From Amaurobius ferox (lineage: Eukaryota > Arthropoda > Arachnida > Araneae > Amaurobiidae), in the NCBI GenBank assembly GCA_951213105.1, contig OX578144.1, positions 85,325,015 to 85,389,014 on the forward strand: 64,000 nt of DNA, read 5' to 3'. Positions 1 to 13,324 of this stretch are shown here, one piece after another (within the stretch, counting starts at the first letter, position 1; each line of letters opens with the position of its first letter). Under the pieces are notes generated by a model, which saw only the letters and a list, made by a program, of their open reading frames with translations, made no database searches and was not told where the DNA came from. A program made the translations under genes and the position numbers.

Positions 1-1816
1 CATCAGATTTTTTTTTATGTATTAGCAATGCGTCATCTCGCTGCTAAATTTATACTCAGAAAATAATTACCAATAATTGCGGCGAGGAAGCGCAAAGCTT
101 CCCGATGGTCGCTTCTGAGATGAAGTAAGACAATGAGGACACGGGGGGGGGGGGAGGCAGGATTAAACTCTACGGAAGTTACGACCTCTAAAATAAAAGA
201 TATGAACGCATTGATAGCATTCCATGAATAAGTGAACCCGGTGGGCTGGCTCATAATTTTAACCTGGGGATTTTATTACCCGAGTCTGATATATTGTCAT
301 TTTATTAATTTTGGAAATTTTAACATGTGCATTTCAGCAACTTTTAGACTCTAAGAGAACTTCCCGTTTCACGAGAAAAATAATTGTGTTATGACAAAAC
401 GTCTTGTAGGCTCATTTAATTTGAAGCAAATGTCGGGATTTATACGTTTAGCACAACCATTCATACGACGACGTTAGATTGATATTTTTAAGGAGTTGTC
501 ATAAATAGATATCTCATTCATGAGTTTCCTTGATTCTGATACAACGAAGAGAAAACACAGGACACAGCAAAATCGGCTGAAAACTCCAATGAAACGTTCG
601 AAAAAATGGCATGCTAAATAAATCCTATGATAGACTGTGGGGGGAGGGGCTCTCTGAAACGATAAAGAGCGTCTTGTGAGACCCGCTGGACTAAAAGAAA
701 GTTTGTAAAGAGTAGTCAAGAAAATGAGATCGAATGATATGCTGGGGGTACTTGAATGCCTTACAGATTTCGTTTTCATCAGTGTCTATTCTTTTGCATA
801 GAAACTACTGTCAATTTTGTGATACTAGTCGAAGTGCTAATTCTGCATAACCAGTGGTAGATCTGTTAGTATGAAGGTACTGAATCAATTTAAAATACAC
901 ATTTTATGAGAAAACCTATGGGGCACTGTATAAACTATTATATTTAAAAAAAGTTTCTTTTGAAGGGATCATCACACTATAGTACTTCCGATGTTTAATT
1001 TTTAAATTACTGTGTTATGTAGGAAGAGAACAAAATTGTAAAATTGTTATTGTTGTACTTTCATTTGAAAATAAAAAAAATATTAATAACATTTCCTAAA
1101 TTTCAGCAATTTTCAGACTCTAGCAGAGAGTATCGTTTATGTACAGAATAATTTGTTAGTTATAAGGAAACACCGATATGTACTACTCGAATTTTACATG
1201 CACAGCTATCGATACACAGCTATCGATACACATAAGGTTTTTTATAATCAACATTATAAAAATATTTAAAATTTTCTAGAATATATTTCCTATAGATTAA
1301 ATTCTGCACGTAGACAAATTAAAATCATTCCAAATCTCAAAACGAGAAGTTTTTCTTTTAATGAAATCCCGAAATTTCTATTCATTTCTCGGGATGTATA
1401 ATATAGCAGTGCGTCTGTTATATTCTATAAATTTTTATAAGCTCTATGAATTTGAAGTGCTACTTAAATTTTTCTTTGACTATATAGTCTTGCTTTAAGC
1501 TCTATATTAAGTAAAATTTATCAAAAGTTTTTAAGTAAAACTGTGCATCCAATCCATTAATTAATAGAAATCTTCAACAGATTCCTAAAATAATTTCTGC
1601 TACGATCGATAACAGTTTCGATAACAAGCTCAAAAATAAACCGCCTTTAAAAATATGACGAAAATATTTTGTATTAATCATGGCATTATTTTTCTTTTTA
1701 AAAAAATGTCCTCTTTCTGTCGATGGGGTAATGAAACTTGAAACCCATTAAATTTGAGATTTAAGGAGACAAGGATATATGAAAGCACAAAGTAATTGCT
1801 ATTACGGAGTTTTTCG
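1..1816. other. AT-rich intergenic DNA, no gene seen
   Basis: No coding region, RNA gene or recognisable repeat could be supported. The open frames here are short and have no family resemblance. A run of eleven G occurs near 145-156, and a short tandem duplication of a sequence containing CACAGCTATCGATACA lies near 1200-1230. Confidence 0.5.
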
Positions 1817-2225
1817 GCATAAAGTAAAAATGTGTCATTATCTGTGATAAAAAATGTGCAAGTAAGAAGATAGGCGAATAAAAAGAAAATGTTAAGAAAA
1901 ATATTAAATTAAACATACCTATATACCTTGACACCTTAACACATTGTATATGCAGGCGTAAAGACAAGAAAAAACGTGTCATTATCTGTGATAAAAATGT
2001 GCAAGTAAGAAGATCAGTGAGTTAAAAAGAAAATATTAAGAAAAATATTAAATTAAATATACCTATACACCTTGACACTTTAACATATTGTATATACAGG
2101 CGTAAAGACAATATAAAAATGTATCATTTTCTGTCATAAAAAATGTGCAAATAAGAAGATCAGTGAATTAAAAAGGAAATGTTAGAAAAATCTAAATTAA
2201 ACATACCTATATACGAATACAATGT
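1817..2225. repeat. Tandem repeat, unit about 144 bp, nearly three copies
   Basis: The block running from the words GTGTCATTATCTG to AGGCGTAAAGACA occurs at about 1832, 1976 and 2121, giving spacings of 144 and 145 bp. Units differ by scattered substitutions and small indels. It encodes nothing recognisable. Confidence 0.85.
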
Positions 2226-3011
2226 GTCAAGGAAAGTCATGGATCAAGTAAGTAACTCGAGAAGTAACATTTATCGTATATTTTTATGATATTTTTATGC
2301 AGTTGTTAAGGAAACCCCAATGGCACTACGCGATGAGACAATTTTCAGGGTTCTGACTGTAGTGTCGGTATTTTATGAGTTCTTAATTTTTCTGTTTTAA
2401 ATGTATTTTCGTGCTGAGTGTAAATGTATAAAATATTCTGTTTTAAATGTTCGTGTGAGTGCGAAAGATACCGCACATTACCTGAACTTTCATTTTGCGT
2501 TATTCACTTCCGCCTTGAGAGAAACCGTTATGTGTGTAGATGTATTAGTTTTTTCTGTTTGATTCTTTTTCGGCGTGCTGGTTTGAAACGAGGTACATGT
2601 TCTCGCCTTGGATAGACGATTTTTCGAATGACGTGACGTTTGGCTGACTTCACGACGGTAGTGGAAATGAAAGGACGCTATGGTTTGGAGGAGATGGAAC
2701 AAAGAAAGCGTTCGAGATGGACCTATTTACGGTCCGGTCTAAATTTTATAATTTCTAAATTTCAAAATGAATATTTAAAATTATAATACCATCTCTCTTG
2801 GCCATGAGTTTAAAAGGACCAAATCATCTAATATTCTGTAAATAAAATTTAACATATTTAAGAAAGATTTATTTGGAAAGATTTGGCGTGTAAAAATGAT
2901 ATTAAGTTAAAATTGATATTATTATGAAATAACCTCAAATGCAGAAAATATGATTATGTGTGAATTTATATAATAACGAAATATAAATATGATTTAACAT
3001 GAAAGGTCAAG
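2226..3011. other. Intergenic, nothing recognised
   Basis: AT-rich sequence with only short chance open frames. No motif, repeat or RNA gene was recognised. Confidence 0.4.
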
Positions 3012-3241
3012 AGAAATTTTATTTTGCTATACATTGTTATAATCCGATTGAGTTAATGTATATATGATTTAACATTAAGTAAATAATTTTAACATCAAAA
3101 GTTTGTTCGGTAATTATTCTGTGTACAAGTCAACATGTCTCCCTTGCCATATTTTAATGCTCCAGCCATTGGTGGGTCCTGGCGCCCGTCACCAGGGACG
3201 GCGAACCACTGGGTTGTATGTACCACTATTACGGATACTTT
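3012..3241. repeat. Direct repeat, copy 1 of a 230-bp segment
   Basis: This segment (from GAAATTTTATTTTG to CTATTACGGATACT) recurs at 5368-5592 in the same orientation with few differences. The two copies bracket two tandem GTCT-microsatellite elements at 3522-5061. It may be part of an undescribed element or the product of a segmental duplication. No coding sense is visible. Confidence 0.75.
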
Positions 3242-3521
3242 CAGTTATTACAGAATAATAAGCTATTACATATTCGTAACATTCTGCATTTACACTGACA
3301 TATCGTTTTCTTTTAGCGAGGGAAAAAGTTACTTCTGAAGTAGGAAAGCTTTGTAAAATTAATACAAAGCATGTTTGTTCTCCCGCAAAAATTCGAAAAG
3401 AACCTTGTAAAGAAATGTGCACAATATAGCTCCCTCCTTTAAATTAATGAGGTGTTGCTCAACTCGACTTTGTCATACCAAATTAATTTTTTCTTCAAAT
3501 TTTACAAGAATAAATATAAAA

Positions 3522-4276
3522 AATCTGATGTGGGCAGCACATGACTTTCCCTGCAGACTTATATTAACGTTATCTTTATTTTAATTAAATTTACTTCACT
3601 TTTAATTCAATTTTCGTTCTCATTCGGTAACCGGACTTATTTTCAAAGGTGGCGTAGAGAAAATACGGAAAACTAAAATATCTCGAAAATGGCTAGTTCC
3701 AGTGTAATGGGGTTGGTCTTATTATTTTCGTCGTTAAAAATTACGTATTAAACGAGCATTTAATGGATATATTTGAGTATATCTAGTTCTTTAGTTTAGA
3801 TTTTGACGATTTTTGCGTGCCATTTTGCAAAAAAAGACAAGTTATTTTATTCCGAATCATACCAAAATCTAATCAGCACCAGGGTAACGCACAAGTGACT
3901 CATCTGCCGAATTTAGTGAAATTCGGTCCAGCAGTTTTTCAGTTAGAGTGGATACAAGCTTTTGCGGGCCATTTCGCAAAAAAAAGGCGGGTTCTTTTAT
4001 TCCAAAACGTACCCAAAACTAATCAGCACCAGACTCGCTCACAAGTGACTTACCTACCAAATTTTGTGAAATTCGGTCCAATAGTTTTTTAGTTAGAGTG
4101 GATACAAAATCTGCACAGACAGACAGACACACACACAGACGTCATGCTAAAAATGGTTTTTTCGTATTCAAGAGGTCTTGAAACGTGTAGATCCGTCAAA
4201 AACTCGAGTTGCGATTTTTGGGCATGATTCCGATACTTTCCCTATACATTACCATGTATTGCAGAGAAAGTAAAAA
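3522..4276 (+). mobile_element. Dispersed non-autonomous element with GTCT/CAGA microsatellite (HINE/DINE-like), copy A
   Basis: It starts at ATCTGATGTGGGCAGCACAT and ends at a GCAGAGAAAGTAAAAA tail. The terminal words ACTTTCCCTGCA and TGCAGGGAAAGT are inverted repeats of each other. Inside is a roughly 130-bp unit (about 3810-3950 and 3960-4100) repeated twice, followed by a CAGA microsatellite. Internal ~150-bp tandem units beside a GTCT-type microsatellite are the hallmark of Helentron-associated interspersed elements. That classification is an inference, because no typical Helitron end is obvious. It has no coding capacity. Confidence 0.7.
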
Positions 4277-5061
4277 TCTCATGTGAGCAGCACATGACTT
4301 TCCCTGCAGACTTATGTTAATGTTCTCTTTATTTTAATAAAATTTATTTCACTTTTAATTCAATTTTCGTTCTCATTTGGTAACCGGGCTTATTTTCAAA
4401 GGTGGCGTAGGGAAAGTACGAAAAACTAAAACATCTCGAGAACAGATAGTCCTAGTGTAATAGGGTTGGTCTTATTCTTTTCGTCGTTAAAAATTACGTA
4501 TTAAATCAGCATTTAATGGATATATTTGAGTATACCCAGTTCTTTAGTTTAGATTTGGACGATTTTTGCGGGCCCTTTTGCAAAAAAGGCAGGTCATTTT
4601 TTTCCGAATCGTACCAAAATCTTATCAGCACCAGGGTAACCCACAAGTGACTCACCTACCGAATTTTGTGAAATTCGGTTAATTAGTTTTTCAGTTAGAG
4701 TGGATACACACTTTTGCGGGCCATTTCGCAAAAAAGGCGGGTTCTTTTATCCCGAATCGCATCCAAAGCTAATCAGCACCAGACTTACCCACAAGTAACT
4801 TACCTACCAAATTTTGTGAAATTCGGTCCATTAGTTTTGTAGTTAGAGTGGATACAATATCTGCACAGACAGACATACAGACAGACAGACAGACAGACAC
4901 ACAGACAGACTGACACACAGACAGACGTCACGCTAAAAATGGTTTTTTCGTATTCTAGAGGTCTCGAAACGTGTAGATCCGTCGAAAACTCGAGTTGCGA
5001 TTTTCGGCATGATTCCAATACTTTCCCTATACATTACCATGTATTAAAGGGAAAGTAAAAA
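4276..5061 (+). mobile_element. HINE/DINE-like element, copy B, in tandem with copy A
   Basis: Same organisation as the element immediately upstream: head at ATCTCATGTGAGCAGCACAT, two internal units at about 4550-4690 and 4700-4850, a CAGACAGA array at 4866-4925 and a GGGAAAGTAAAA tail. The tail of the previous copy abuts this head, so the two sit head to tail with no spacer. Confidence 0.7.
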
Positions 5062-5367
5062 ACTGTATCTTGGTTTCAAATTACTACACTTATAGCGTGT
5101 TACCCTTCACTTTAAAGGACATGAAAAATACTTCAATTGATACATTACATGACAATGTACCCCTGGGGGAGAGTGACATGCCCCTCCCCCCTTCCCCAAC
5201 AAGGTAATGACGTCACGAACAAAAGAAAATTGTATCAATTGTGGCAATTTATCACAAGAATGATTGAAACTATATGAAAAAGTTCATTGTGATCACTGAG
5301 TCGTATGTAAACTCTTTTATGCATTGCTACGTCAAATTTTGTCCTTTACTGCCATATTAAAAAAATA

Positions 5368-5592
5368 TAAAATTTTATTTTGTTATACATTGTTATAATC
5401 CTATTGAGTTAATATATATATGATTTAACATTAAGTAAATAATTTTAACATCAAAAGTCTGTTTGGTAATTATTCTGTGTGTCAACATGTCTCCCTTGCC
5501 ATATTTTAATGCTCCAGCCATTGGTGGGTCCTGCGCTCATCACCAGGGACGGCGAACCACTGGGTTGTATGTACCACTATTACGGATACTTG
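5368..5592. repeat. Direct repeat, copy 2 of the 230-bp segment
   Basis: Near-identical to 3012-3241, down to the ATGTCTCCCTTGCC and GGACGGCGAACCACTGGG blocks. Copy 2 then continues into different sequence at about 5593. Confidence 0.75.
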
Positions 5593-6478
<886 letters not shown>

Positions 6479-6481
<3 letters not shown>

Positions 6482-7087
6482 TAAAAAGAAAGTATTAAGG
6501 AAAAAATGGGAATCAAGTCAACGGGAAAGCATAAATGGCCGAGGGGGATTGTGACCCCACGTTCCCGGTTAAAGCATTGCTATTACACCTAGGTAACACT
6601 CCCGGAACCAAATACTTTGCCGAAACTTGACCCCCGAAATGGTGTCGAGCACAAGACACTGACCGTGGAAGTGAGTACAAAACTCAAGAACCGAAGAAAA
6701 GTCCAAAGTACAAAGCCGAAGTAAAACACATAATGAAAAAGGCCAAGAGTCGTTAACTAAGGAGAGTGCAATCCATATATAGCATTATACTACCACTAGG
6801 GTGCGCTATCAGCAAGTTTAGGTGAATCTCACAGTTACCATTTCCAAAATCGATAACATCATATGTGTGTACAAGTTATATCCTTAAAATAAGCGTTTTT
6901 TACATCGTTGTATACAGTATTATAATAATGTCTAAGGAAATTTGCGGGATAATGTTTCTTGATCGCCTCTTGCATTATTCTTCTGTCATTTTCAGTTCAA
7001 TCTTTTTTGAAAGTATGGATTCTTTGATTGCGTATCAGATGATTGACTATAATATTTCGTAATATATTTTTACTCAAATTTGAGTTC
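6479..7087. other. Intergenic flank between TA array and retroelement
   Basis: Contains the inverted copy of the TA-array flank motif, GGGGATTGTGACCCC at 6544-6558. Otherwise nothing recognised; the roughly 60-residue open frame near 6865 has no family features. Confidence 0.4.
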
Positions 7088-7159
7088 CTATCGATAACGT
7101 GATTGATGCTGGTCTTGAAAGTATTTCTCTTGTCGCATAAAATGATATATAAATGGTAT

Positions 7160-7386
7160 ATTAATGTTTATAAAAGCCGAATATTTTTGACACGGACAGG
7201 TTTGTTCGGTCTTTATTACATTTTTGCATACACTATTGTAATAGTATAATCTTCTTCCCAAAGGCAATGCATATTTATATGCTACTTTAACTTTCACCTC
7301 ATTAATTGGAAATTTTATAACATGTTCACGTAAAATGCGTGATAAACCTATTTTATCAAAAATATTCGGCTTTTATAAACATTAAT
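7160..7386. repeat. Perfect 31-bp inverted repeat at the 5' end of the Penelope-like relic
   Basis: The 31 bases at 7160-7190 are the exact reverse complement of 7356-7386, with 165 bases between. The core is AAAAGCCGAATATTTTTGA and its complement. The right arm runs up to the start of the recognisable reverse-transcriptase reading frame. Inverted or duplicated 5' fragments are common in Penelope-like elements, so the arms may mark a rearranged integration. Confidence 0.85.
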
Positions 7387-8843
7387 TTGGGCCATATTGT
7401 AACCGGTGATCTAAATATGTTAGATGATTATAATTTGAAACATACTTTTGATTTGGGAACTAAATACAGAAGCGAAGATTTTCGTGATATTGTAGATGGC
7501 ATAGTGAATGACACTGAGATATTTATATATAAATGTGCAGTAAAATACAGCCTACCGACTCAAGTATTTGATGAATGGAAATCTTGTGTAATACACAGTG
7601 TAGGGTTTGAATATGGAGTTTTGGAAAAACATGTTAAATATGGGAAGTACAGTATAAAAAATTTGGATAAATTACAACAGGATTTTGTGATAACATACGT
7701 AGATAAAGTTACTTCTAATTATGCTTTCACTTGCCAATATTTTTACAATAAAAAGCTTATTGCAAGTTACCTTGATAAAAATGCATATTTAAAGCTCAAT
7801 CAGTCTAAAACGGAAATTGAAAATCGGATCAAGGCTAAATACAAAATTTTGATTTACAACATGAATTCCATCAAATTCCCATATATAACTCTTATACCTA
7901 AACTTCATAAATCCCCCATAAAATTTAGACCTGTCACTAATGGTTATAAAACATATTTAACTTATGCCAATGCAAGACTTTTAAAACTTCTGAAGAACAT
8001 ATTGAAAGAAATAAAAAAATCTGGTGTATATTTCATAAATAATAGTTGTGAAGTAATTGAGGAACTTAAAAATATTTCTGACGATTTACAGTACAGGAGT
8101 TGTGATTTTAATGATTTTTTTTGCAATATCTATATAAATGATCTGTGTTGCATATTAATGGAGATGTATGAAAAGTATGAGATGCAAAACCTTATTAAAA
8201 ACATATTTACAAGTGTCTGATCGAAATGGTCTTGTTTGAAACTGTGCTTTATGATGGAACTGAATGTTATAAACAGCGTAATGGCATTCCTATGGGAGGG
8301 GCTTGCTCCTATATTCTTGCTGATATATACTTGAACAAATACGAATAGGAAACTCATATATTAAATGAGATTGTATACATTCGTTATGTGGATGACATAT
8401 TATATGCATGCCACGATGACCGGGATCACTTAGATTTTACTTTTTTTCCATCAAATTTGACATTGACAGAAACTACCCGTAACATTGATAATAGTATTAA
8501 TTTTTTGGATTTAACTATATATAAACAATCTAATGGTAAAGTAGGTTTTAAATTATATGATAAAAGAAAAGACTTTAATTTTAAAATAAATTACATAATT
8601 AATTGGCATTCTTGTTTGCATCGTAATGTTTTCAGGAACATTATTATAATTTTTTTAACAAGAAGCAAACGATTAAATTGCAGTGCAGAAAATCGTTATG
8701 TAAGTGATCTGGGCTATCTAAATGAAGCAATTGCAAAGTGTTACCCTTTGCGTTTTCTTAGTGACATTTTATGTAAATTTTTCAGCATAACCGTAACAGA
8801 AAGTTACAACTTATATTTAAATAGGGGTACACTTTCAGTCTGA
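7339..8843 (+). pseudogene. Penelope-like element reverse transcriptase, frameshifted and interrupted
   Basis: This is a reverse-transcriptase relic that would have copied element RNA at target ends. The first frame (to 8220) shows HIVTGDL at its beginning and then IPKLHKSPIKFRPV, the Penelope-like fingers motif. The IPMGG motif (about 8286-8300) follows in another frame. The catalytic YVDD (near 8384-8396) and the trailing NFLDLTI motif lie in that second frame, which extends to 8843. Damage includes a frame change at about 8216-8240 and an in-frame TAG at 8346-8348 between the IPMGG and YVDD motifs. There is no credible start codon; the apparent one at 7339 is GTG, and the 5' part is missing. 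No GIY-YIG endonuclease was recognised downstream. Family assignment rests on motifs only. Confidence 0.85.
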
Positions 8844-9245
8844 TCAAAAGATACGCTGCATTGCGGATGTCAATGTTTAACTGTCTGATTGAGTTCAATT
8901 TATACGAAGTAAGAGTCTATTACTTTTTGGAGGATAGAGTGGTGAAGTGCATGTGGGGCTTGTTTATCTTGATATATTGGTGTTAGATATTTGATATTTA
9001 AAATGTATTTTGTGTTTCTGTTTGGATGTAGTAAATCTCGATGTTTCAGTTTACGTGTAAAGTCAGTATAGGTCTTTCAACTTTTTACATTTTTAGTTTT
9101 AGTATATGTACTTGGTTTGCGACATTGTATCCGCTTCCGGAAGTGTCGTCATGACATGAAGCTGTCTAAACCGGGGAGTGGGGGTCACAATCCCCCCCGG
9201 CAAAGTTTTGATACATTGTCATTCTTCATTTTTCTATATCTTATA
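8844..9245. other. Downstream flank of the retroelement, no gene
   Basis: It may include the 3' part of the retroelement but shows no coding sense. A GGGGGTCACAATCCCC block near 9181-9197 precedes the second TA array, matching the other TA-array flanks. Confidence 0.4.
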
Positions 9246-9248
9246 TAG

Positions 9249-9324
<76 letters not shown>

Positions 9325-9326
9325 CG

Positions 9327-9388
<62 letters not shown>

Positions 9389-9390
9389 CG

Positions 9391-9423
<33 letters not shown>

Positions 9424-9470
9424 ATATACGTATATATGTATATGTATATATATATGTATATATATATACG

Positions 9471-9522
<52 letters not shown>

Positions 9523-9524
9523 CG

Positions 9525-9592
<68 letters not shown>

Positions 9593-9595
9593 CAC

Positions 9596-9646
<51 letters not shown>

Positions 9647-9649
9647 CAC

Positions 9650-9726
<77 letters not shown>

Positions 9727-9729
9727 CAC

Positions 9730-9815
<86 letters not shown>
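9246..9815. repeat. TA microsatellite with higher-order TACGTATATATGTATATGTA units
   Basis: About 570 bp of TA dinucleotide in which an ordered variant containing TATACGTATATATGTATATG recurs at about 9320, 9385, 9429, 9467 and 9521. Farther right a TGTATATATATACACA variant recurs three times. This shows amplification of larger units, not just dinucleotide slippage. Confidence 0.95.
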
Positions 9816-9819
<4 letters not shown>

Positions 9820-12390
9820 CTTTTTTAATAATTTCAATTTTTTTCTCCGTGTATTGTCTAACAAGCAAGTTTATATGTAAGGCACCTGCTGTGTTTTAAA
9901 AATGGTTAAAATAATCCACCCCTCTCCCAAATTTCTCAGTTTTGCATTGAAAATAATGTAATATCATTTTCATTAAATTATCTGTTGGTGAATAGTTCCA
10001 ATGTAAAAGATAATGAGAGATACTTTGAGTAAATGAAATCCACATAAAAAATATGTTTCACGTGTATAAAAACTTTCATTTTCAATGATAAAACTGTCAT
10101 TTCATATTTTAATGAATTTTATACTTGAAAGTTAATGTATAAATCATAAAAAAGGGGGGAAAAATAAAGAAAGAAATTAGAAATGCCGGAGTTTCATTTT
10201 TTAACGTTTGATTCATTTTAAAATTAATGGCATTTTATTATCCACCAAATTGAAAAGGGCTTTGCGTTAATTTATTTTTCCGGTTTTGTAATGCAACGAA
10301 ATCTATTAAAATGACATCCGAAATTATCTTTCATTTTATATTTCTCCAAATGTATTTTTTATAATTCTGTTTCCTGCATGCATGACCATTTTTATAAGTA
10401 TTAATATTTTTTGTACAACGTATACAAGCATAGAGTGGTATTATAGCATGAACTTCTTTTTGAACTGAATCTTTTGACATCCTAGATATACAAGTTTTGG
10501 TCATCACTGAACCCGACTTAAAAGAGAATCCTCGAATTTCGGTTGTCACTGAACACGATTTTAGTATCCTTTTGCTGTTCGTCCTGATTTCTTATCTCCT
10601 GAGTTTTTTTCTGAATTTCTTCTAGAGTCTGTTTATGGCGTCGCGATTCTGTTCGTCACTGATTATTTCAAACGATTTCATGAACCACTGTCTTGGTTTT
10701 TTTGCCATGGTAAAGGTAACCACCTTTGTTTCCGAAACCGAGTACCAGGCAGAGTACTAGGAACCAAAGTACGAGCTGTGTGTCCACGGTTAAAAACAAA
10801 ATTGGGGATATGTACTTACCAAACATTGCAGCAAGGCATAGACGATTTTGATAATATAATTTATCTGGTCTCACATGTTCAATCTCCTCCGTAAAATAAT
10901 ATGTGATATATTGTTGTAATTAATTTAATAATTAAGAAAATGTTCTTAATAATGTTATTTTTAAAGTTAAAAAATGGTGCAGTTTATTGAGTGGCATTAT
11001 GCTAATAAATATTCTATTTCAGGACTCGCACTAAAGATAATATGGTGGGTTTAATTAGTGGCACAGCGCATGCGTTTCACGATAAACGATATTACGGCTA
11101 TGTTTTACGACGTTGCGATATTTCGGCCATTTTACGAGTTTAATTTAATAATATGCTTTGCATATTCTGTTAATTTTACAGCACCACACATTCCATAACT
11201 ATGTCTTTAATTTCTACCCCGCGATTACACAGTGCTTATAATTGTATTCCTGTGAATACAAATTATGAAATGTGAATTACTTTCAATTAAGTCGATTTAT
11301 TTTAATTGTACTCTCTTGTTTTTCCATGTTTTCTATTGTACTCTTGATTGCCATTTTCTTTGCTTTGTACACGTTGTATTTTTCGACTTTTTCAATCGTA
11401 CCCTCTGATTGAAATTTTCATATCTTTCAATTGGATTCCTTCTTTTTATTTGCAAATCACTGGGTAGTGTAATTGCTAAAGGTTTTTGTTCTTAACGACT
11501 ATTGGTTAAAATTTTCCGCGTACCCTTTATGATCATTTCAGACACCCCAAGTTGAACTGTACAACTCTGATCACCAGTATAAAATTTAAATTTTGCAATT
11601 TAAAGGTTGCTGCCAATCGAAAAACTTCAATCAGCTCAACATTATTTTTAAAGGCAGTAATTATTTGTAAAGGTATTTGTAAATGGAAGTATACGTATGT
11701 GAAGCTGCAGTAATAATGATTTCCGTTAAACTTAATGATCCAAAAATAGACATAATAATCGGAGTTCAGATAGTTTTAGAACTTTTTATGATTTATGTAA
11801 AAAAATATTGTCCTATAGCTTTTTAGTATTTCTCCAACTTTTTCAACATTATTAAAAATATTATTTGCTGTCGTTTCCGAATAATTGTACAGTACGAAAA
11901 ATCCTATAGGAAAAGAAAATACTACTTCATGATATCCTTTTAAGTTTACTTTTAGAGAACATTTTAATTTTTATCTTCAAAATGGCCGGACTTAAAAAGC
12001 CATTAAATTTCTGTTGTGTTTACAGTGGTTATTATTATGCTCAAGAGTAGAAAATGATTGCAATTATTTGCGTATTAGATGACTTGATAAATGTTCTCTT
12101 TTGTTTGTGTTGAAATACTCAAAGTTTGAAAACAGGGACTATTTGAAAAATAAGAGAAATTCGAATATACACACAATGAAAGCAAAATATATCCAAATAG
12201 GTAAGACATTGAAAATAACTCGTTACCCACATGAAATTTCGCTTCATAGAGCGCCATGAGTTATTGTTTGAAAGTGAACGCTCTTTCAATTAAACTACGG
12301 CCATGGCAGCATTTTTCCATTTCCTGCATGCATAGAATAATGTATAGGGGAAGTATTATTATGTGATTATGTAACAATGATATAGCAAAC
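9816..12390. other. 2.5 kb intergenic, nothing recognised
   Basis: AT-rich, with no open frame above about 72 codons. No repeat family, RNA gene or coding motif could be identified by reading. Confidence 0.4.
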
Positions 12391-12401
12391 GTTGCAAATT
12401 G

Positions 12402-12694
12402 GGGCGGGAAACTCATGTGTTCGAGCACGTGGATTTCACTCTCAGAGTTTGATTTTTAAGAGTTCTATTCCCGCCGCTGCTATAACTATCCTCGTGTCAA
12501 CGCGGAGTACAGTCTCGTTTTATCTGTAGGCTCGAAAGTCTTTCCGAGAAGTTGGTGGCAGGGAGAGGAGGGCGTGGTCACTGTGGGTGACACTACTACA
12601 TGGCTCTGGTTTAAGTTGGGTGAGGGCCGTCTAAGCAGATATCTTACACCTTTTGGTAGGTCAGACGGCATGGATCGAAGAAAGAAACAAAGAT
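12402..12694 (+). mobile_element. SINE, old copy with target-site duplication
   Basis: The body matches the family best seen at 42483-42771: CCGCCGCTGC, GTCAACGCGGAGTAC, a GTGGCAGGGAGAGGAGGG block and a tail TGGTAGGTCAGACGGCATGGATCGAAG. The 11-bp direct repeat GTTGCAAATTG at 12391-12401 and 12695-12705 flanks it exactly and reads as the target-site duplication. The head is diverged. It is non-coding and would have used another element's retrotransposition machinery. Confidence 0.8.
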
Positions 12695-12705
12695 GTTGCA
12701 AATTG

Positions 12706-13324
12706 TACTTTACAGTTGAGCACCACTTATTAATTTTTATATTTTAAAATTTAAATATAATGTATGTTTAATATTAAAAGAAAGCCATATACCTCATACT
12801 AGAACATACCAAATTCACTAACATTGGTTCTGCAGTTTAGGCTGTAGATACGTCGTTATAGCATTAAAACGCCCGGAATGACAATCATAAAAATATCAGT
12901 TCCAAATTATTTTAATTTTTGGGTGTCACCGCACCGATATTATATCTTTTTTATTTTATTTTCCCAATTTGGCAAAATAATTCAAGCCTTTACCTGTCCT
13001 GGGAGGATAAGCAATAGACCCCTGGAACTCGAAGTTTTACAAGCACTTGTCAGTAAGGTCGCCGACAGAAAGGGACAAAAGATGGAATTGGGTAGAGTCC
13101 CGGTCCGCATAAATAATTTATGGAAATAAGTTCAATAACTTGTAAAACAGGGTATAGTAGATGGCTCTGGAATTTTCTACATAAGGTTCAGGAACTTTTG
13201 TCTATGGTACTGTTTGCCAGTTTCAAACAGGAAGATTCGGCAAGGCGACATGTTGCCGTGTTCTTAATGAAGTGTCAGCTGGATTTGTATCTAAATCGAC
13301 TTCAAACATTTATATATTGTCAAT
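12706..13324. other. Intergenic, nothing recognised
   Basis: Two overlapping open frames of 78-83 codons (12878-13356) show no recognisable motif and sit beside a repeat edge. They are not annotated as genes. Confidence 0.4.

Noticed and set aside
9178..9899. Long Tyr-Ile open frames over the second TA array
   Set aside because: Same artefact of the dinucleotide repeat.
12220..12300. tRNA-like stretch on the minus strand (GGCCGTAGTTTAATTGAAAG)
   Set aside because: Only an A-box-like word is present; no B box or cloverleaf pairing could be seen.
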